Shown one piece after another: positions 1 to 9,964 of a stretch of 64,000 nt of DNA. Positions within the stretch are counted from its first letter, which is position 1. Every line of letters starts with the position of its first letter. Both the position numbers and the translations under genes were made by a program. The DNA comes from Ehretia macrophylla (Eukaryota > Streptophyta > Magnoliopsida > Boraginales > Ehretiaceae): positions 4,250,501 to 4,314,500 of the forward strand of contig CM075780.1 in NCBI GenBank assembly GCA_037974665.1. The letters run 5' to 3'. The notes beneath the pieces are model-generated. The model saw only the letters and a program-made list of their open reading frames with translations, ran no database searches and was not told where the DNA came from.

Positions 1-1155
1 GATGATACTTCCGCAGCATCGAAACATGAAAGACGTCGTGAATATTGGAGAGAATCTGGGGTAGTGCTAGGCGATACGCCAACTTGCCAACCTTCTCGAT
101 TATCTCGAATGGTCCTACAAACCTCGGGCTCAACTTCTACCCTTGCCATGCTTAATCAATCCCCTCCGAGGTGATATCTTCAAGAACACCTTGTCGCCAA
201 CCTCAAACTCGAGACTCCGTCTCCGACGGTCTGCATAACTCTTCTGCTTGCTCTGGGCGGTAAGCATCCGTTTCCGGATGAGGTGGACATTATCAACAGT
301 CTTCATCAGTTCAGATAAAAGGGTCGGGTCAAAGGTCTTCGTCTCACCTACTTCATCCCAGTAAATTGGGGATCGACACTTACGTCCATACAACACCTCA
401 AATGGGGCCATCCCGATAGTGGCCTGATAACTGTTATTATAAGCGAACTCCGCTAAAGACAGATATTTCTCCCAACCTTTCCTGAAGTCAAAAACACACG
501 CCCTCAGCATATCCTCCAAAATCTGAATAGTCCTCTCCGATTGCCCATCAGTCTGAGGGTGATAAGCCGTGCTAAAACTCAACTTCATTCCCAAAGCTTC
601 TTGCAATCTCTTCCAAAATCGGGAAGTAAAACAAGGATCCCTATCTGATACAATACTCACAGGCATCCCGTGCAATCTTGCAATCTCCGCTACATACATA
701 TCTCCCAGTTTCTCAGGACTATCCTCCTTGTTCATCGGTAAGAAGTGCACCGACTTAGTCAACCTATCCACTATAACCCAAACGACGTCATGACCCTTTC
801 GTGATCTAGGCAGGTCCATAACAAAATTCATAGTGATATGTTCCCATTTCCATTGAGGAATCTCCAACGGCTGAAGTAAACCTGCGGGCCATTGATGTTC
901 TGCTTTGACTCTCTGGCAAGTCAAACACCGTGCTACAAACTCTGCAATTTCTCCTTTCATGTTATTCCACCAATAGCGTTGCTTCAAATCCCGATACATC
1001 TTTGTTCCGCCGGGGTGAATAGTATATCTTGAATTATGGGCTTCCGCAAGAATCTTCTTTTTCAGCTTCGGCTCGTTTGGATGACAAATCCGGTTCCTAA
1101 ACCTCCAAACACCATCATCATGAAACTTAATATCTGCATTGCTTTCCTTGATCTT
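1..1155 (-). pseudogene. gypsy integrase region of pol, partial and frameshifted
   Basis: The N-terminal zinc-binding motif fits H-X6-H-X29-C-X2-C (His codons at 1036-1038 and 1015-1017, Cys codons at 925-927 and 916-918). The catalytic core has Asp at 643-645 and Glu at 535-537 with 35 residues between them, as in DD35E integrases. The first catalytic Asp, expected in the ITMDFV-like motif, is Asn here (codon AAT, 826-828), which should abolish strand transfer. A one-base indel near 138-144 shifts the frame and causes a TGA at 130-132. Downstream, 1-137 stays open in the other frame and encodes the GPF motif (108-116) and the conserved segment that precedes a chromodomain in chromoviruses. 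The coding region continues out of the window. Confidence 0.93.
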
Positions 1156-1957
1156 CTAAAATTGTTGGTCCTTCTGTTGAGCCTCTCGTAACTCAGACAA
1201 CAAAGTCGATTGAACTTGGGTAGTGGCAAAAAGTAACCCCTTCTGAGTCAATTGTGGTTTCCACAGAAAGGCTTCCTCCAACAACTCCTGCACCTTGACT
1301 TCCAGTTTTGCCATGCTTGCTTTTCTGCTTAAGGCATCTGCAACTACATTTGCTTTACCAGGCACGTACTTGATTGAGCAGTTATAATCATCCAAAAGCT
1401 CCATCCACCGCCTTTGCCTCATATTCAACTCCTTTTGTGAGAACAAGTATTTCAAGCTCTTATGATCAGTAAATACCTCAAACTTGTTACCCCACAGATA
1501 ATGCCTCCATTTTTTGAGTGCAAACACAATGGCCGCTAACTCCAAATCATGCGTCGGGTAATTCATCTCATACGGCTTTGGTTTCCTAGAAGCATATGCA
1601 ATCACTCTTCCATTTTGCATCAACACACAACCCAATCCTTCTTTTGAAGCATCGCTATAGATTACAAAGCCTTGACTCCCTTCAGGTAATGCAAGAACAG
1701 GTGTGGTAGTCAATCTTTTCTTCAACTCTTGGAAGCTGCTCTCACACTTATCATCCCACACGAACTTGGTTTTCTTTTGAGTGAGCTTTGTAAGTGGTCC
1801 TGCAATCTTAGAAAAGTCCTTCACGAATCTCTGATAATAGCCGGCTAGACCAAGAAAACTCCGAATCTCCGTAACATTTTCCGGCTTCTTCCAAGACATC
1901 ACAGCATCAATCTTTGCTGGATCCACTGCTATTCCCTCTTGGGATATGATATGCCCC
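1156..1957 (-). pseudogene. gypsy RNase H region of pol
   Basis: This segment follows the RT and is in the same frame as the integrase. It holds the RT connection ([11 protein letters not shown]) and an RNase H domain. The four acidic residues expected at the RNase H active site are present: Asp in YSDAS (1651-1653), Glu in HDLELAA (1540-1542), Asp in [10 protein letters not shown] (1465-1467) and Asp in ADALSRK (1336-1338). It ends at an in-frame TAG (1156-1158), after which the same frame continues into integrase. Upstream it is separated from RT by a one-base frameshift in a run of six A (plus strand) at 1958-1963. Confidence 0.93.
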
Positions 1958-1963
1958 AAAAAA

Positions 1964-3269
1964 TGCAATATGCTGCAACCAAAATTCACACTTGCTAAAC
2001 TTTGCATACAATTGATGCTCTCGAAGTTTCTGCAGTACCAACCGTAGATGTTGCTCATGCTCTGCCTCGAATTTCGAGTATACCAAAATATCATCAATGA
2101 AGATCACCACAAATTGGTCCAGGTAGGGTTGAAACACCCTATGCATCAAATCCATAAAAGCTGCAGGGGCATTAGTTAGTCCAAAAGGCATCACCACATA
2201 TTCATAATGCCCATATCTCATCCTGAAAGCCGTTTTAGGCACATCTTCCTTTTTGATCCGCAACTGATAATACCCTTGCCTCAAGTCAAGTTTCGAATAC
2301 ACTTTGGATCCTTGCAGTTGATCAAATAACTCGTCGATCAGTGGAAGTGGGTATTTATTCTTGATAGTCACTTGGTTCAGTCCTCGGTAATCAATACATA
2401 GCCTCAACGTTCCGTCTTTCTTTTTCACAAATAGGACTGGTGCACCCCACGGTGAAGAACTTGGTTGAACAAACCCCTTCTTCAACAACCCTTGCAATTG
2501 ATCCTTCAATTCTTGTAGTTCGGCCGGTGCCATACGATAGGGAGCTTTAGATATCGGCTGGGCGCCAAGCAGCAACTCTATAACAAACTCGATATCCCGA
2601 TTCAGGGGTAAACCGGGTAATTCTTCTGGGAACACATCTGCATAGTCTTTGATCACTAGCATCTCCTCCGACTTAGCTTTGTCCGACGGCTTGTTGATAA
2701 GGTAAGCCAAGTATCCGCTGCACCCTTTCCTCAAGGACCTCACTGCTTTTGTAGATGAAATAATGGAACTCCCGGTGAAATCTCTTCGACCCATAACCTC
2801 CAGTATTGGTTGATCAGGTACCCGGAATGTTATAATCTTCGCCCGGCAATCCAGTTGGACATGATGTTTTGCTAGCCAGTCCATCCCTAAAATGACCTCA
2901 TAATCTCGAAAAGGTAATACAATAAGATTGGCTGAGAATTCCCTATCCTTAATTTGGATTTTACATGCTTTACAAGCTGAACTAGTTACACGTTTAGAAC
3001 CCATTGGAGTACCAACTTCTACTTCATATGGCAAACATACAACTTTCAATTTCACACGTTCCACACATAAGGGAGTAATAAATGAATGAGTAGTACCCGG
3101 ATCAATTAACACCTTAACAGGTTGATTCAGTATGAAGAATGTACCTTCAACAACAGCGGTCTCATCTGGAATCTCCTCGCACTCAATGGCATAAGCTCGG
3201 GCCTGGACTCTAGGAACTGGAGTCTTGCCTCTACCGGCTGGTTTACCCTGATTCTGTCCCCCTTGCCAT
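1964..3269 (-). pseudogene. gypsy aspartic protease and reverse transcriptase region of pol
   Basis: The protease active-site motif reads [11 protein letters not shown] near 3080-3109. The catalytic Asp (3101-3103) is present, but the usual Ser/Thr of D-S/T-G is Pro, which is unusual and may inactivate it. The RT domain, about 2540-2060, has the LDLRQGYYQ motif (Asp at 2285-2287), the [12 protein letters not shown] motif, and FIDD with the two catalytic Asp codons at 2093-2095 and 2090-2092. The frame is open from the zinc knuckles through RT until an extra base in a homopolymer at 1958-1963 shifts it just before the conserved LGHIIS segment. The RT itself looks intact. Confidence 0.94.
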
Positions 3270-4288
3270 TTAGGGCAATCCTTAACCCGGTGCTAATCGC
3301 TGCCACAACCCATACATCGCCCCAATTTTCTCCAACACTGGGCCTCGGTGTGGCCCTTCTTGTTACAGTACGAACAGATGGCAGTCTGAGAAGCAGGTAA
3401 ACTACCTGTGGATCCGCGGGTGGAAGAGGCTGATGGCGCTTTCGTCGGGCCACGGTTATTCACTGGTCTATTCTGGCTCTGGCCTTGATCGCGACTCTGA
3501 CTCTGGAATTTCCTCTGCTGACCTGGAGGATGCTATGGTTTCTTGTTCGGCTGACTTGAACCGGCTCTATCTAGTTTCCTCTTCTCAACTCGAGAGGCAG
3601 CAGCAAAGAGAGCAGAATAAGTATCGAAGTCATGAGAAGCTAACTGGTCCTGAATCTCTGGCCTCAATCTAACAGTAAATTTCCACATTTTCGCCTCCGG
3701 AGTACAAACCATATATTGAGCATAACGGGACAGTCGGTCAAAACGAGCCTCGTACTGGGCCACCGTCATATTACCCTGGGTCAAGTGCATGAACTCCTCG
3801 ATCCGCCTCTGCCTAGAAACTGCAGGTACATATTTCTCCTTAAATGCCTTAACGAAATTACCCCACAAGTGAGGTGTCTGATCAGTCTCCCACAGTGCCT
3901 CTACAGTGTGCCACCAATGCTCGGCATCCCCGTGCTACAGAAATACAGTAAACTCCACTTTCTCTTTATCTGTATAATCAAGTGGCCTGAAAATCTTCTC
4001 GATCTCGGACAACCAAGCCTCTGCTTTCTCATCATCAGCTTCCCCGTAGACTTTAGACGGGCGAAAGTCAAGGAATTCCCTCATTCTACTATGTCTCCCA
4101 TGGTTGCCATCATTCCTGTTGTTGTTGTTGACTTCACGTGCATCCTGACGCTCCATCACACGTGATACACGATCCATGGAATTTGCCATCATATTAAACA
4201 TAGCTATACCGGGATTAGTCAGATAGGCATCCCCAGTCTCTTGAGGTTCACCGCTCCTATTAGTAGTACGGGTACTAGGGCCAGCCAT
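3270..4288 (-). pseudogene. gypsy gag (capsid and nucleocapsid) with three in-frame stops
   Basis: The ATG at 4286-4288 is directly preceded by an in-frame TAG, so it is the natural start. The capsid part has the REFLDFRPSKVYG and AEAWLSEIEKIF motifs, then WWHTVEALW and the NFVKAFKEKY segment typical of plant gypsy gag. Two CX2CX4HX4C zinc knuckles follow, at 3335-3376 and 3275-3316, and would bind element RNA. The reading frame is the same as protease-RT, so gag and pol form one polyprotein frame. It is interrupted by TAG at 3935-3937, TAG at 3533-3535 and TAG at 3293-3295; the last lies inside the second knuckle. Confidence 0.93.
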
Positions 4289-4524
4289 CTATAGGCACAA
4301 ATTACAATGCACAATTTATTGAGATATGACAATTAAGAATCTAACGTGTATGATATGCAACATAATATAGGTACAATTCTAAAAACATTTAAGGCATGTA
4401 AATCACTCAAGCACATAGAACATAGAAGGCACATTTATCACACAACAACACATAAAAAAGTCATCCTAATTATCTTAAGGCTCTACCCACGGTCTGAGAG
4501 TTAAACCCGGCTTAAGAAATCTAA
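4289..4524 (-). other. retrotransposon leader between primer binding site and gag
   Basis: This AT-rich 236-bp stretch separates the primer binding site from the gag ATG. It has no open frame of note and is the untranslated leader of the element. Confidence 0.8.
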
Positions 4525-4536
4525 GCTCTGATACCA
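4525..4536 (-). promoter_or_regulatory. primer binding site for initiator tRNA-Met
   Basis: The minus strand reads TGGTATCAGAGC, the standard plant LTR-retrotransposon site complementary to the 3' end of initiator tRNA-Met, where reverse transcription is primed. It lies 11 bases from the inner end of the LTR, which sets the LTR boundary and the element's orientation. Confidence 0.93.
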
Positions 4537-6469
4537 TTCTTCTAAGGTGTCATGCCCCCAACCCGGCCTATAAGGTTAGACTAGGGTGTGATCTAACATT
4601 CAAGTCCTTTCACGTACTTAATCGTTCAAGGAGGTTTAGCACTTAATGATTTATCCTAGACTCCAAAATTTTCTGGAAAACCGGCAGCATAACGGCTGTA
4701 ATCGGGCTCTTTGGTTTGACCTAGTTCTCTAAACGCCTCAAAACTTACCATCTCAATTTCATTTCCAACTAAGATTACTACTTTACCATCAATTGATTTG
4801 CCTATTGGTTATTTTGACATCCCGTTTGATTTATAACCTAGCACGATACTATGTCTCGTTCGTTCATTTATCCTCGTTTCAAAATATACCTGTTGATCTT
4901 AGCTTAATAGCGAGTACCTGTTAAGATTGGATAAGTTCATTTACTTATTCCTTAACTAAAGCATCATAACCTATGATAAATACTAGCGATAATAAAATCA
5001 AAAACTATCATAGTAGTGTCATGTCTAGCATCAGTCTACTTAATATAAGTACAAACCAAAATTAGACCCCAAATTACAACGGGGGTCTTTTACATCACAA
5101 CATTGAGCAACATAAAGGAAATAGTCTTCAAGTAACATAAATTTCACAAGTAGCCACATTCAAGCAAAGCAAACAATGACAGGCAATCACTCTAGGGGTT
5201 CATCATTAGGCACATTGTCATCGGATACCTGTACCTGTTCTTCTTCACCTGTGATGAAAAAGAGGGTGAGTCCTTATGAACTCAGCGAGAGGGAAACGAG
5301 AAATACGTTTTGAAACTCATTTTCCGGTTCAATTATGAAAACTCCTTTTTGAAAGCATGTCACGTATTACAAATAATAAGGTACGCAAATATATGAAACA
5401 AATCGAGTAACAGATACATTTACCAATCATTTCAAGGATACGGTGAGCATTTGCTCTCAATATCAATTTCGATTCATTTGGTGTGGCCGACTTCAATAAT
5501 CCACTTATCGCTCCCAATTGGGTGTACTCCGGATGTACCCCGAAACCTACGACCCAACTCTTCGAGGGTGGAATGCCAAGCGAGAGAGGGAATTGGACCA
5601 TGGTAGTCACGGTAGCACCGGCAAGCCCGATGCCGCCCGGCGTGCGTGAAACGCTACCATGCCACAATGAAAGGTTGCAACCTCGTATGGAATGCACATT
5701 TATAACATTTGACATATCACATTAGGAGGACAACAAAGTAGGTCGCCTCCGAGCAGTTATAAGATCGCATGTTGTCAAGTAGTCAAACAAGGCACGATAA
5801 GACAAGTAATTTCACTTGAAAGGCATATAGAGCCATATGAACATTAAACAGGCAGCCATGTAACACATGCAAGTCAAGCCATATAACTCATTTCGAAGTC
5901 CACGTAATCAAGTGATACAATTATTCAACATGCAACAACATCTACGTGGGTTTGGTTGCAAGAAAAGCTTATTTGACAACATGCAATGGTCAAAATCACA
6001 TTTGAAGTTATAAGACATTTATGGGCAGCCCACAAAGCATATAATTTCCACACAACATCCAAATGATCAACACTTAGCAAAACAACCTAGTCATTAGGGT
6101 TTCCATTTCGTGTATATTCTTGCAATTTTAGCCTCAACCCAACTCAAAATCAATCTCAAACCATGCATCATTTAATTCAACATCCTCAAACATTCAATAC
6201 AGTCCACACAACATCCTGTAGCTACAATCCCAAGCATTTAATTCAACAAGAGGAGTAACAACAATTTTTTTCTAAGTACAACATTAAGTGAAACCCTTAC
6301 TGCATTAGGCTGTTTTCTAACAATCAATAGGATGATCAAAAAATCTCCAAATCCAGTGAATAAGATGTCAAATTAAAGCTTAAGAAGTTAAAAAAAATCA
6401 GAAACAAACCTTGCATCAATTGGAGTTCGGAATCATTAGTTATAGCCGAAACAGTGAGATAGCACAAAA

Positions 6470-6890
6470 CTGTCCAGATTTGCACACTTTTCCGAAATTT
6501 ACGTTTTTGAGGTCCTTAGGGTCAGTTTTAGCCTTGGTCCATTTCTGAAAAAATTGTCCAGAATTGAAAACTATAGAAGAACACCAAATTTCATGCATTT
6601 TTGGACATCATTTACTAAGTCAAATTTGGTTCGTTCCACAAGGTCAGTGCATCTGCCAAAACCTGCTTCATTTTTCCAGATTTCCAGATTCGGACACATT
6701 TTAAAGATTTGCCATTTTGAGGACCTTAGAGTCAAAATTAGCTTCGGCCTATTTATGGGAAACATGTTCAAAACTGTCCAAATTAGTCATCTAAAAATTT
6801 TCAAGCATTTTCAACATCATTTGCTTAGCTAAACTTACCTCGAAACAAACTGTTCAGAGAGCTGTCAACAATTCGACTTCACCTAGCATC
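6470..6890 (-). repeat. diverged 210-bp direct repeat inside the LTR
   Basis: Two adjacent diverged copies can be aligned by eye. The motif ending at 6510 followed by GGTCCTTAGGGTCA recurs 210 bp later, at 6721, as GGACCTTAGAGTCA. The segment around ACATCATTTACTAAG (about 6605) recurs at about 6814 as ACATCATTTGCTTAG. This is an old internal duplication within the LTR. Confidence 0.75.
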
Positions 6891-7884
6891 ACTTTCAAGC
6901 CAAGATCTTGGCATGCATGGTTGTTTAAGCTTATGAACGACCATATAACTCAAGTACAGAAGCAAATACATACATTTATGAGCATGAATGTGAATTTTTG
7001 AAGAGTTTTCAAAAGGTTTTAGCCCTCACCTTAGCAATCAACCAAAAGATGCTCAAAAACCTTGTTGAAGCTCAAATCTTCTCTTTTCCTTTGCCTAGCC
7101 GAAATCCCAACTAGCTTTTCTCTATTTTTCCTAGCTTAGTGATCAATCTCTTAGCCCATGCATGAGGTTAGAACATGAAGAAAAGAAATGGATGCCAAGA
7201 AGCTTACCTAGGCCGAATAGAGTCTTCAATGCACATGCATGTGTGATTTTCATTTCCTAGCTAGCTCGATTGAGGTCCTTTGCTTGTGGCTTGCTTGGTT
7301 TAGCTATGGTGTGAAGAAGAGAAGCTATGGAGGTAGAGAACTCAGCCAAGGCGGAGAATGAGAGAGGAAAATTGAGAGAGAAGTGAGAGAAGTTGAAGGA
7401 AATGAGAGAATATGACAAAAGTGATGGCTTTGCAATTTCTTTGAGGAGCATGTCGGCATTGGGCAGTCCAATTTCAGCATTTTGTGTCTTCAATGTGCAA
7501 TTTGAAATCCTAGGATGGGCAAGAGTGATGTGGCCAAAAGTGGTGTGCAAATGGTAGGGTTTTTGAGCAATTTTTTAAGCATTTGTGTCATAGAATGTCA
7601 TAATGTGTCTAGGAATTAAGTTAAATTGAATAAGCATGCATAAATACCACCTAGAGGTCGGCCAAGCATGTGAAAATTTCTGAATTTTGTCTTCGTTGAG
7701 CTTATTTTATTGCTTGTGTTTGGAAGTGCAAAAAGAAAAGGAATAAAGAATGAAGAATGTTTAGTGTTTGGAGCATTTTTTGTCTTCTAGTGAGTTGAAT
7801 TAGGATTATTATATTGATAGTGGATTTTGTAGGATTGTTTAATAGTCTAGTGCTCCGTAAAAGATGCTTTCTTGATTATTGTGA

Positions 7885-8060
7885 AGGCACGCTATCCTTG
7901 GTCTAGGGCACACACTACGAGGTAGGACACGAACTACGAGACGAACGCACATTTTTCAAGTAAATGCACGCAACCCTAAATGAATGCACATAATTCAATG
8001 CATGGCACATAAAATGAACACAGTTCTTAAACCTAGGTCAAGGCACGCAAATCTAGATTA
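7885..8060 (-). repeat. short degenerate motifs near the outer LTR end (U3)
   Basis: Short related words recur here: ACTACGAG with GACACGAACTACGAGACG near 7914-7943, GGCACGC at 7886 and 8043, and several GCACA/GCACG words. Clustered short repeats are common in LTR U3 regions and may act as enhancer-like sites, but this is inference. Confidence 0.45.
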
Positions 8061-8154
8061 GGACACACGAAACGAGGTATCGAACGCAAATTGGGGTCGG
8101 GCCTCACAACTTTTGATCCGTAAGGAGTTACGCAGCACAAACATACCATTGCAA

Positions 8155-8169
8155 AGCTCTCTGAGAGCT
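8155..8169. repeat. conserved spacer palindrome
   Basis: AGCTCTC-T-GAGAGCT is a perfect 7-bp inverted repeat with a one-base centre. It recurs once in nearly every spacer, for example at 8832-8846. Confidence 0.85.
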
Positions 8170-8406
8170 CTACGGCGGGGGCAGCCTGCTTGCTCACTGT
8201 GCCCCTTTTTGGAGCCCAAAATCGAACGTTTTCATCAATTTCAGGCCACTTTTCATCTTTTGCTATGTTTTTTCGTCCCGGATCGTACGTCATGAACTGT
8301 TAAATGGACGACAACTTGACTCGTGGGACATCAGAGGGCCCTACAACGTGTCGATATCACGTTTTGCAAGCATGCTGCGTTGTTGAAGCGGATGGGTTGT
8401 CGTTAA

Positions 8407-8431
8407 GCCCATTGGGCCTTTTGAATGGGCC
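8407..8431. promoter_or_regulatory. clustered GGCCCA/TGGGCC (site II-like) motifs upstream of 5S
   Basis: GCCCATTGGGCC followed by TGGGCC lies about 60-86 bp before the gene and is kept in most units. TGGGCC/GGCCCA is the site II motif bound by TCP factors in many plant ribosomal-protein promoters. A role here is inference. Confidence 0.5.
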
Positions 8432-8464
8432 ATCTCTCTAGGCTGGGACTGTGAACAGTTAACA

Positions 8465-8492
8465 CATAAAGGAATTGTGCCCTCAACATGGC
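8465..8492 (+). promoter_or_regulatory. 5S upstream promoter element (representative, copy 1)
   Basis: CATAAAGG begins at -28, GC sits at -14/-13 and C is at -1. These match the plant 5S upstream rules (TATA-like box near -28, GC near -12, C at -1). The same layout is present before the other copies. A variant with CATATAGG occurs before copies 2, 10, 11, 13, 25, 27 and 67; copies 76 and 78 carry CATATAGA. Confidence 0.85.
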
Positions 8493-8611
8493 GGGTGCAA
8501 TCATACCAGCACTAATGCACCAGATCCCATCAGAACTCTGAAGTTAAGCGTGCTTGTGCGAGAGTAGTACTAGGATGGGTGACCCCCTAGGAAGTCCTCG
8601 TGCTGCACCCC
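8493..8611 (+). rRNA. 5S: 5S rRNA gene copy 1
   Basis: First gene of the array after the LTR. Changes from the consensus: G7A, G30A, C47T, G65T, G97A, T111C. Confidence 0.97.
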
Positions 8612-8612
8612 C

Positions 8613-8627
8613 TTTTCAAATTTTTTT
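8613..8627 (+). terminator. RNA polymerase III T-run terminator (representative, copy 1)
   Basis: TTTT at 8613-8616 and seven T at 8621-8627 lie directly after the gene. Pol III stops at such T-runs. The same TTTTCAA plus long T-run follows nearly all copies. Confidence 0.88.
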
Positions 8628-8634
8628 GCCCTGG

Positions 8635-8642
8635 TTAGGGTT
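8635..8642 (-). promoter_or_regulatory. telo-box-like motif in spacer (representative)
   Basis: TTAGGGTT, complement AACCCTAA, lies just after the terminator and is kept in nearly every spacer. Telo-boxes bind plant TRB/telomere-repeat proteins. Function here is inferred. Confidence 0.45.
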
Positions 8643-8723
8643 GTCAAGATACTTTATCCACCAAATCTCTATTACTGAATCCGACGGAACATTGGGCAAG
8701 ACAACTTCGCTTCACGTAGAGGC

Positions 8724-8752
8724 TGGGCCCGCAAACCGAAGGCGTAGGGTTT
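8724..8752 (-). promoter_or_regulatory. site II motif and exact telo-box in spacer (representative)
   Basis: TGGGCC (8724-8729) and TAGGGTTT (8745-8752, complement AAACCCTA) sit together in the spacer. The pair recurs in most units. In plants this pairing marks promoters of translation-machinery genes. Confidence 0.45.
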
Positions 8753-9168
8753 GTGACCAGGTCTCCGTCGCTTCGGTGGCCATAACTTTTGATCTGTAAG
8801 GAGTTATGCGGCGCACAGCATACCGTTGCAAAGCTCTCTGAGAGCTCTACGATGGGGGCAGCCAGCTTGCTCGCTGTGCCCTTTTTGGATCCCAAAATCG
8901 AACGTTTTCATCAGTTTCAAGCCACTTTTCATCTTTTGCTCTATTTTTCCATCACAGATCATACGTCGCGAACTGTTAAAAGGACGACAACCTGACTCGC
9001 GGGACATCAGAGGGCCCTACAATGAGTCGATATCACATCTTGCGAGGATGCTGCGTTGTTGAAGTGGACGGGTTGTAGTTAAGCCCATTGGGCCTTTTGA
9101 ATGGGCCATCTCTCTAGGATGGGACTGTGAACCTTTAACACATATAGGAATTGTGCCCTCAACATGAC

Positions 9169-9287
9169 GGGTGCGATCATACCAGCACTAATGCACCGGA
9201 TCCCATCAGAACTCCGAAGTTAAGCGTGCTTGGGCGAGACTAGTACTAAGATGGGTGACCCCCTGGGAAATCCTCGTGTTACACCCC
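9169..9287 (+). rRNA. 5S: 5S rRNA gene copy 2
   Basis: Changes: G72C, G81A, G102A, G113A. Upstream element is the CATATAGG type. Confidence 0.97.
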
Positions 9288-9845
9288 CTTTTCAATTTTT
9301 TTTGCCCTGGTTAGGGTTGCCAAGATACTTTATCCACCAAATCTCTATTACTGAATCCCACAGAACATTGAGCAAGACAACTTCGCTTCACGTAGAGGCT
9401 GGGCCCGCAAACCGAGAGCATATGGTTTGTGACCAGGTCTCCGTCGCTCCGGTGCCCAAAACTTTTGATTCGTAATTGTTACGCGGCGCACAGCGTACCG
9501 TTGCAAAGCTCTCTGAGAGCTCTACGACGGGGGCAGCCAGCTTGCTCGCTGTGCCCGTTTTTGGAGCCCAAAATCGAACGTTTTCCATCAGTTTCAGGCC
9601 ACTTTTCTACTTTTGCTCTGTTTTTTCGTCCCGGATCGTACGTTGTGAACTGTTAAAAGGACGACAACCTGACTCGCGGAAAATCAGAGGGCCCTACAAC
9701 GTGTCGATATCACGTCTTGCTAGGATGCTGCGTTGTTGAAGCGGATGGGTTGTCGTTAAGCCCATTGGGCCTTTTGAATGGGCCATCTCTCTAGGCTGGG
9801 ACTGTGAACAGTTAACACATAAAGGAATTGTGCCCTCAACATGAC

Positions 9846-9964
9846 GGGTGCGATCATACCAGCACTAATGCACCGGATCCCATCAGAACCTCGAAGTCAA
9901 ATGTGCTTGGGCGAGAGTAGTACTAGGATGGGTGACCCCTTGGGAAGTCCTCGTGTTGCACACC
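9846..9964 (+). rRNA. 5S: 5S rRNA gene copy 3
   Basis: Changes: T45C, C46T, T53C, G56A, C57T, C95T and one near the 3' end. Box A is altered at three sites. Confidence 0.96.

Larger units (their letters stand above)
1..8108 (-). mobile_element. Ty3/gypsy LTR retrotransposon, 5' LTR and most of gag-pol, cut by window edge
   Basis: Read on the minus strand the order is 5' LTR (8108-4548), primer binding site (4536-4525), leader, gag with zinc knuckles, protease, reverse transcriptase, RNase H and integrase. This PR-RT-RH-IN order defines the Ty3/gypsy superfamily. The integrase C-terminal GPF module is similar to plant chromoviruses, probably Tekay/Del. The chromodomain that would confirm this, the polypurine tract and the 3' LTR lie beyond position 1. 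The element is dead: four in-frame TAG codons, two frameshifts and a lost integrase catalytic Asp. Its LTR ends inside a 5S rDNA spacer, so it inserted into the 5S locus. Confidence 0.95.
4548..8108 (-). repeat. 5' LTR of the gypsy element (3561 bp)
   Basis: On the minus strand the LTR starts TGTGAGGCCCGACCCC (8108 downward) and ends GGGGGCATGACA (at 4548), giving TG...CA ends with an imperfect short inverted repeat. The inner end is fixed by the primer binding site. The outer end is fixed by the switch to 5S spacer sequence at 8109. It has no convincing gene. It contains a GC-richer patch around 5560-5660, a diverged 210-bp direct repeat (about 6470-6890) and short repeated motifs near its outer end. 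The partner LTR is outside the window, so the ends are inferred from motifs and junctions rather than by LTR-LTR alignment. Confidence 0.88.
8109..8492 (+). other. partial 5S intergenic spacer next to the LTR
   Basis: The sequence ACTTTTGATCCG to the first 5S gene is 384 bp, the same length as the matching part of the next spacer (8785-9168). The left part of this spacer is missing because the retrotransposon inserted here. No gene is seen in it. Confidence 0.93.

Noticed and set aside
3122..4165. Plus-strand open frames opposite gag, and a minus-strand frame at 3127-3453
   Set aside because: They are out-of-frame or antisense shadows of gag; the true frame shows the zinc knuckles and conserved gag motifs.
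5329..5725. Open frames of 128 residues (minus) and 80 residues (plus) in the LTR
   Set aside because: They overlap on opposite strands inside the LTR and show no recognisable domain; likely chance frames in a GC-richer patch.
7257..7550. 97-residue minus-strand open frame in the LTR
   Set aside because: No recognisable domain and low-complexity Ser/Leu-rich composition; lies within the LTR.
4548..8600. Cassandra-type element (5S sequence inside an LTR)
   Set aside because: The 5S genes lie outside the LTR boundary and the element is a large gag-pol gypsy element, not a short terminal-repeat element.
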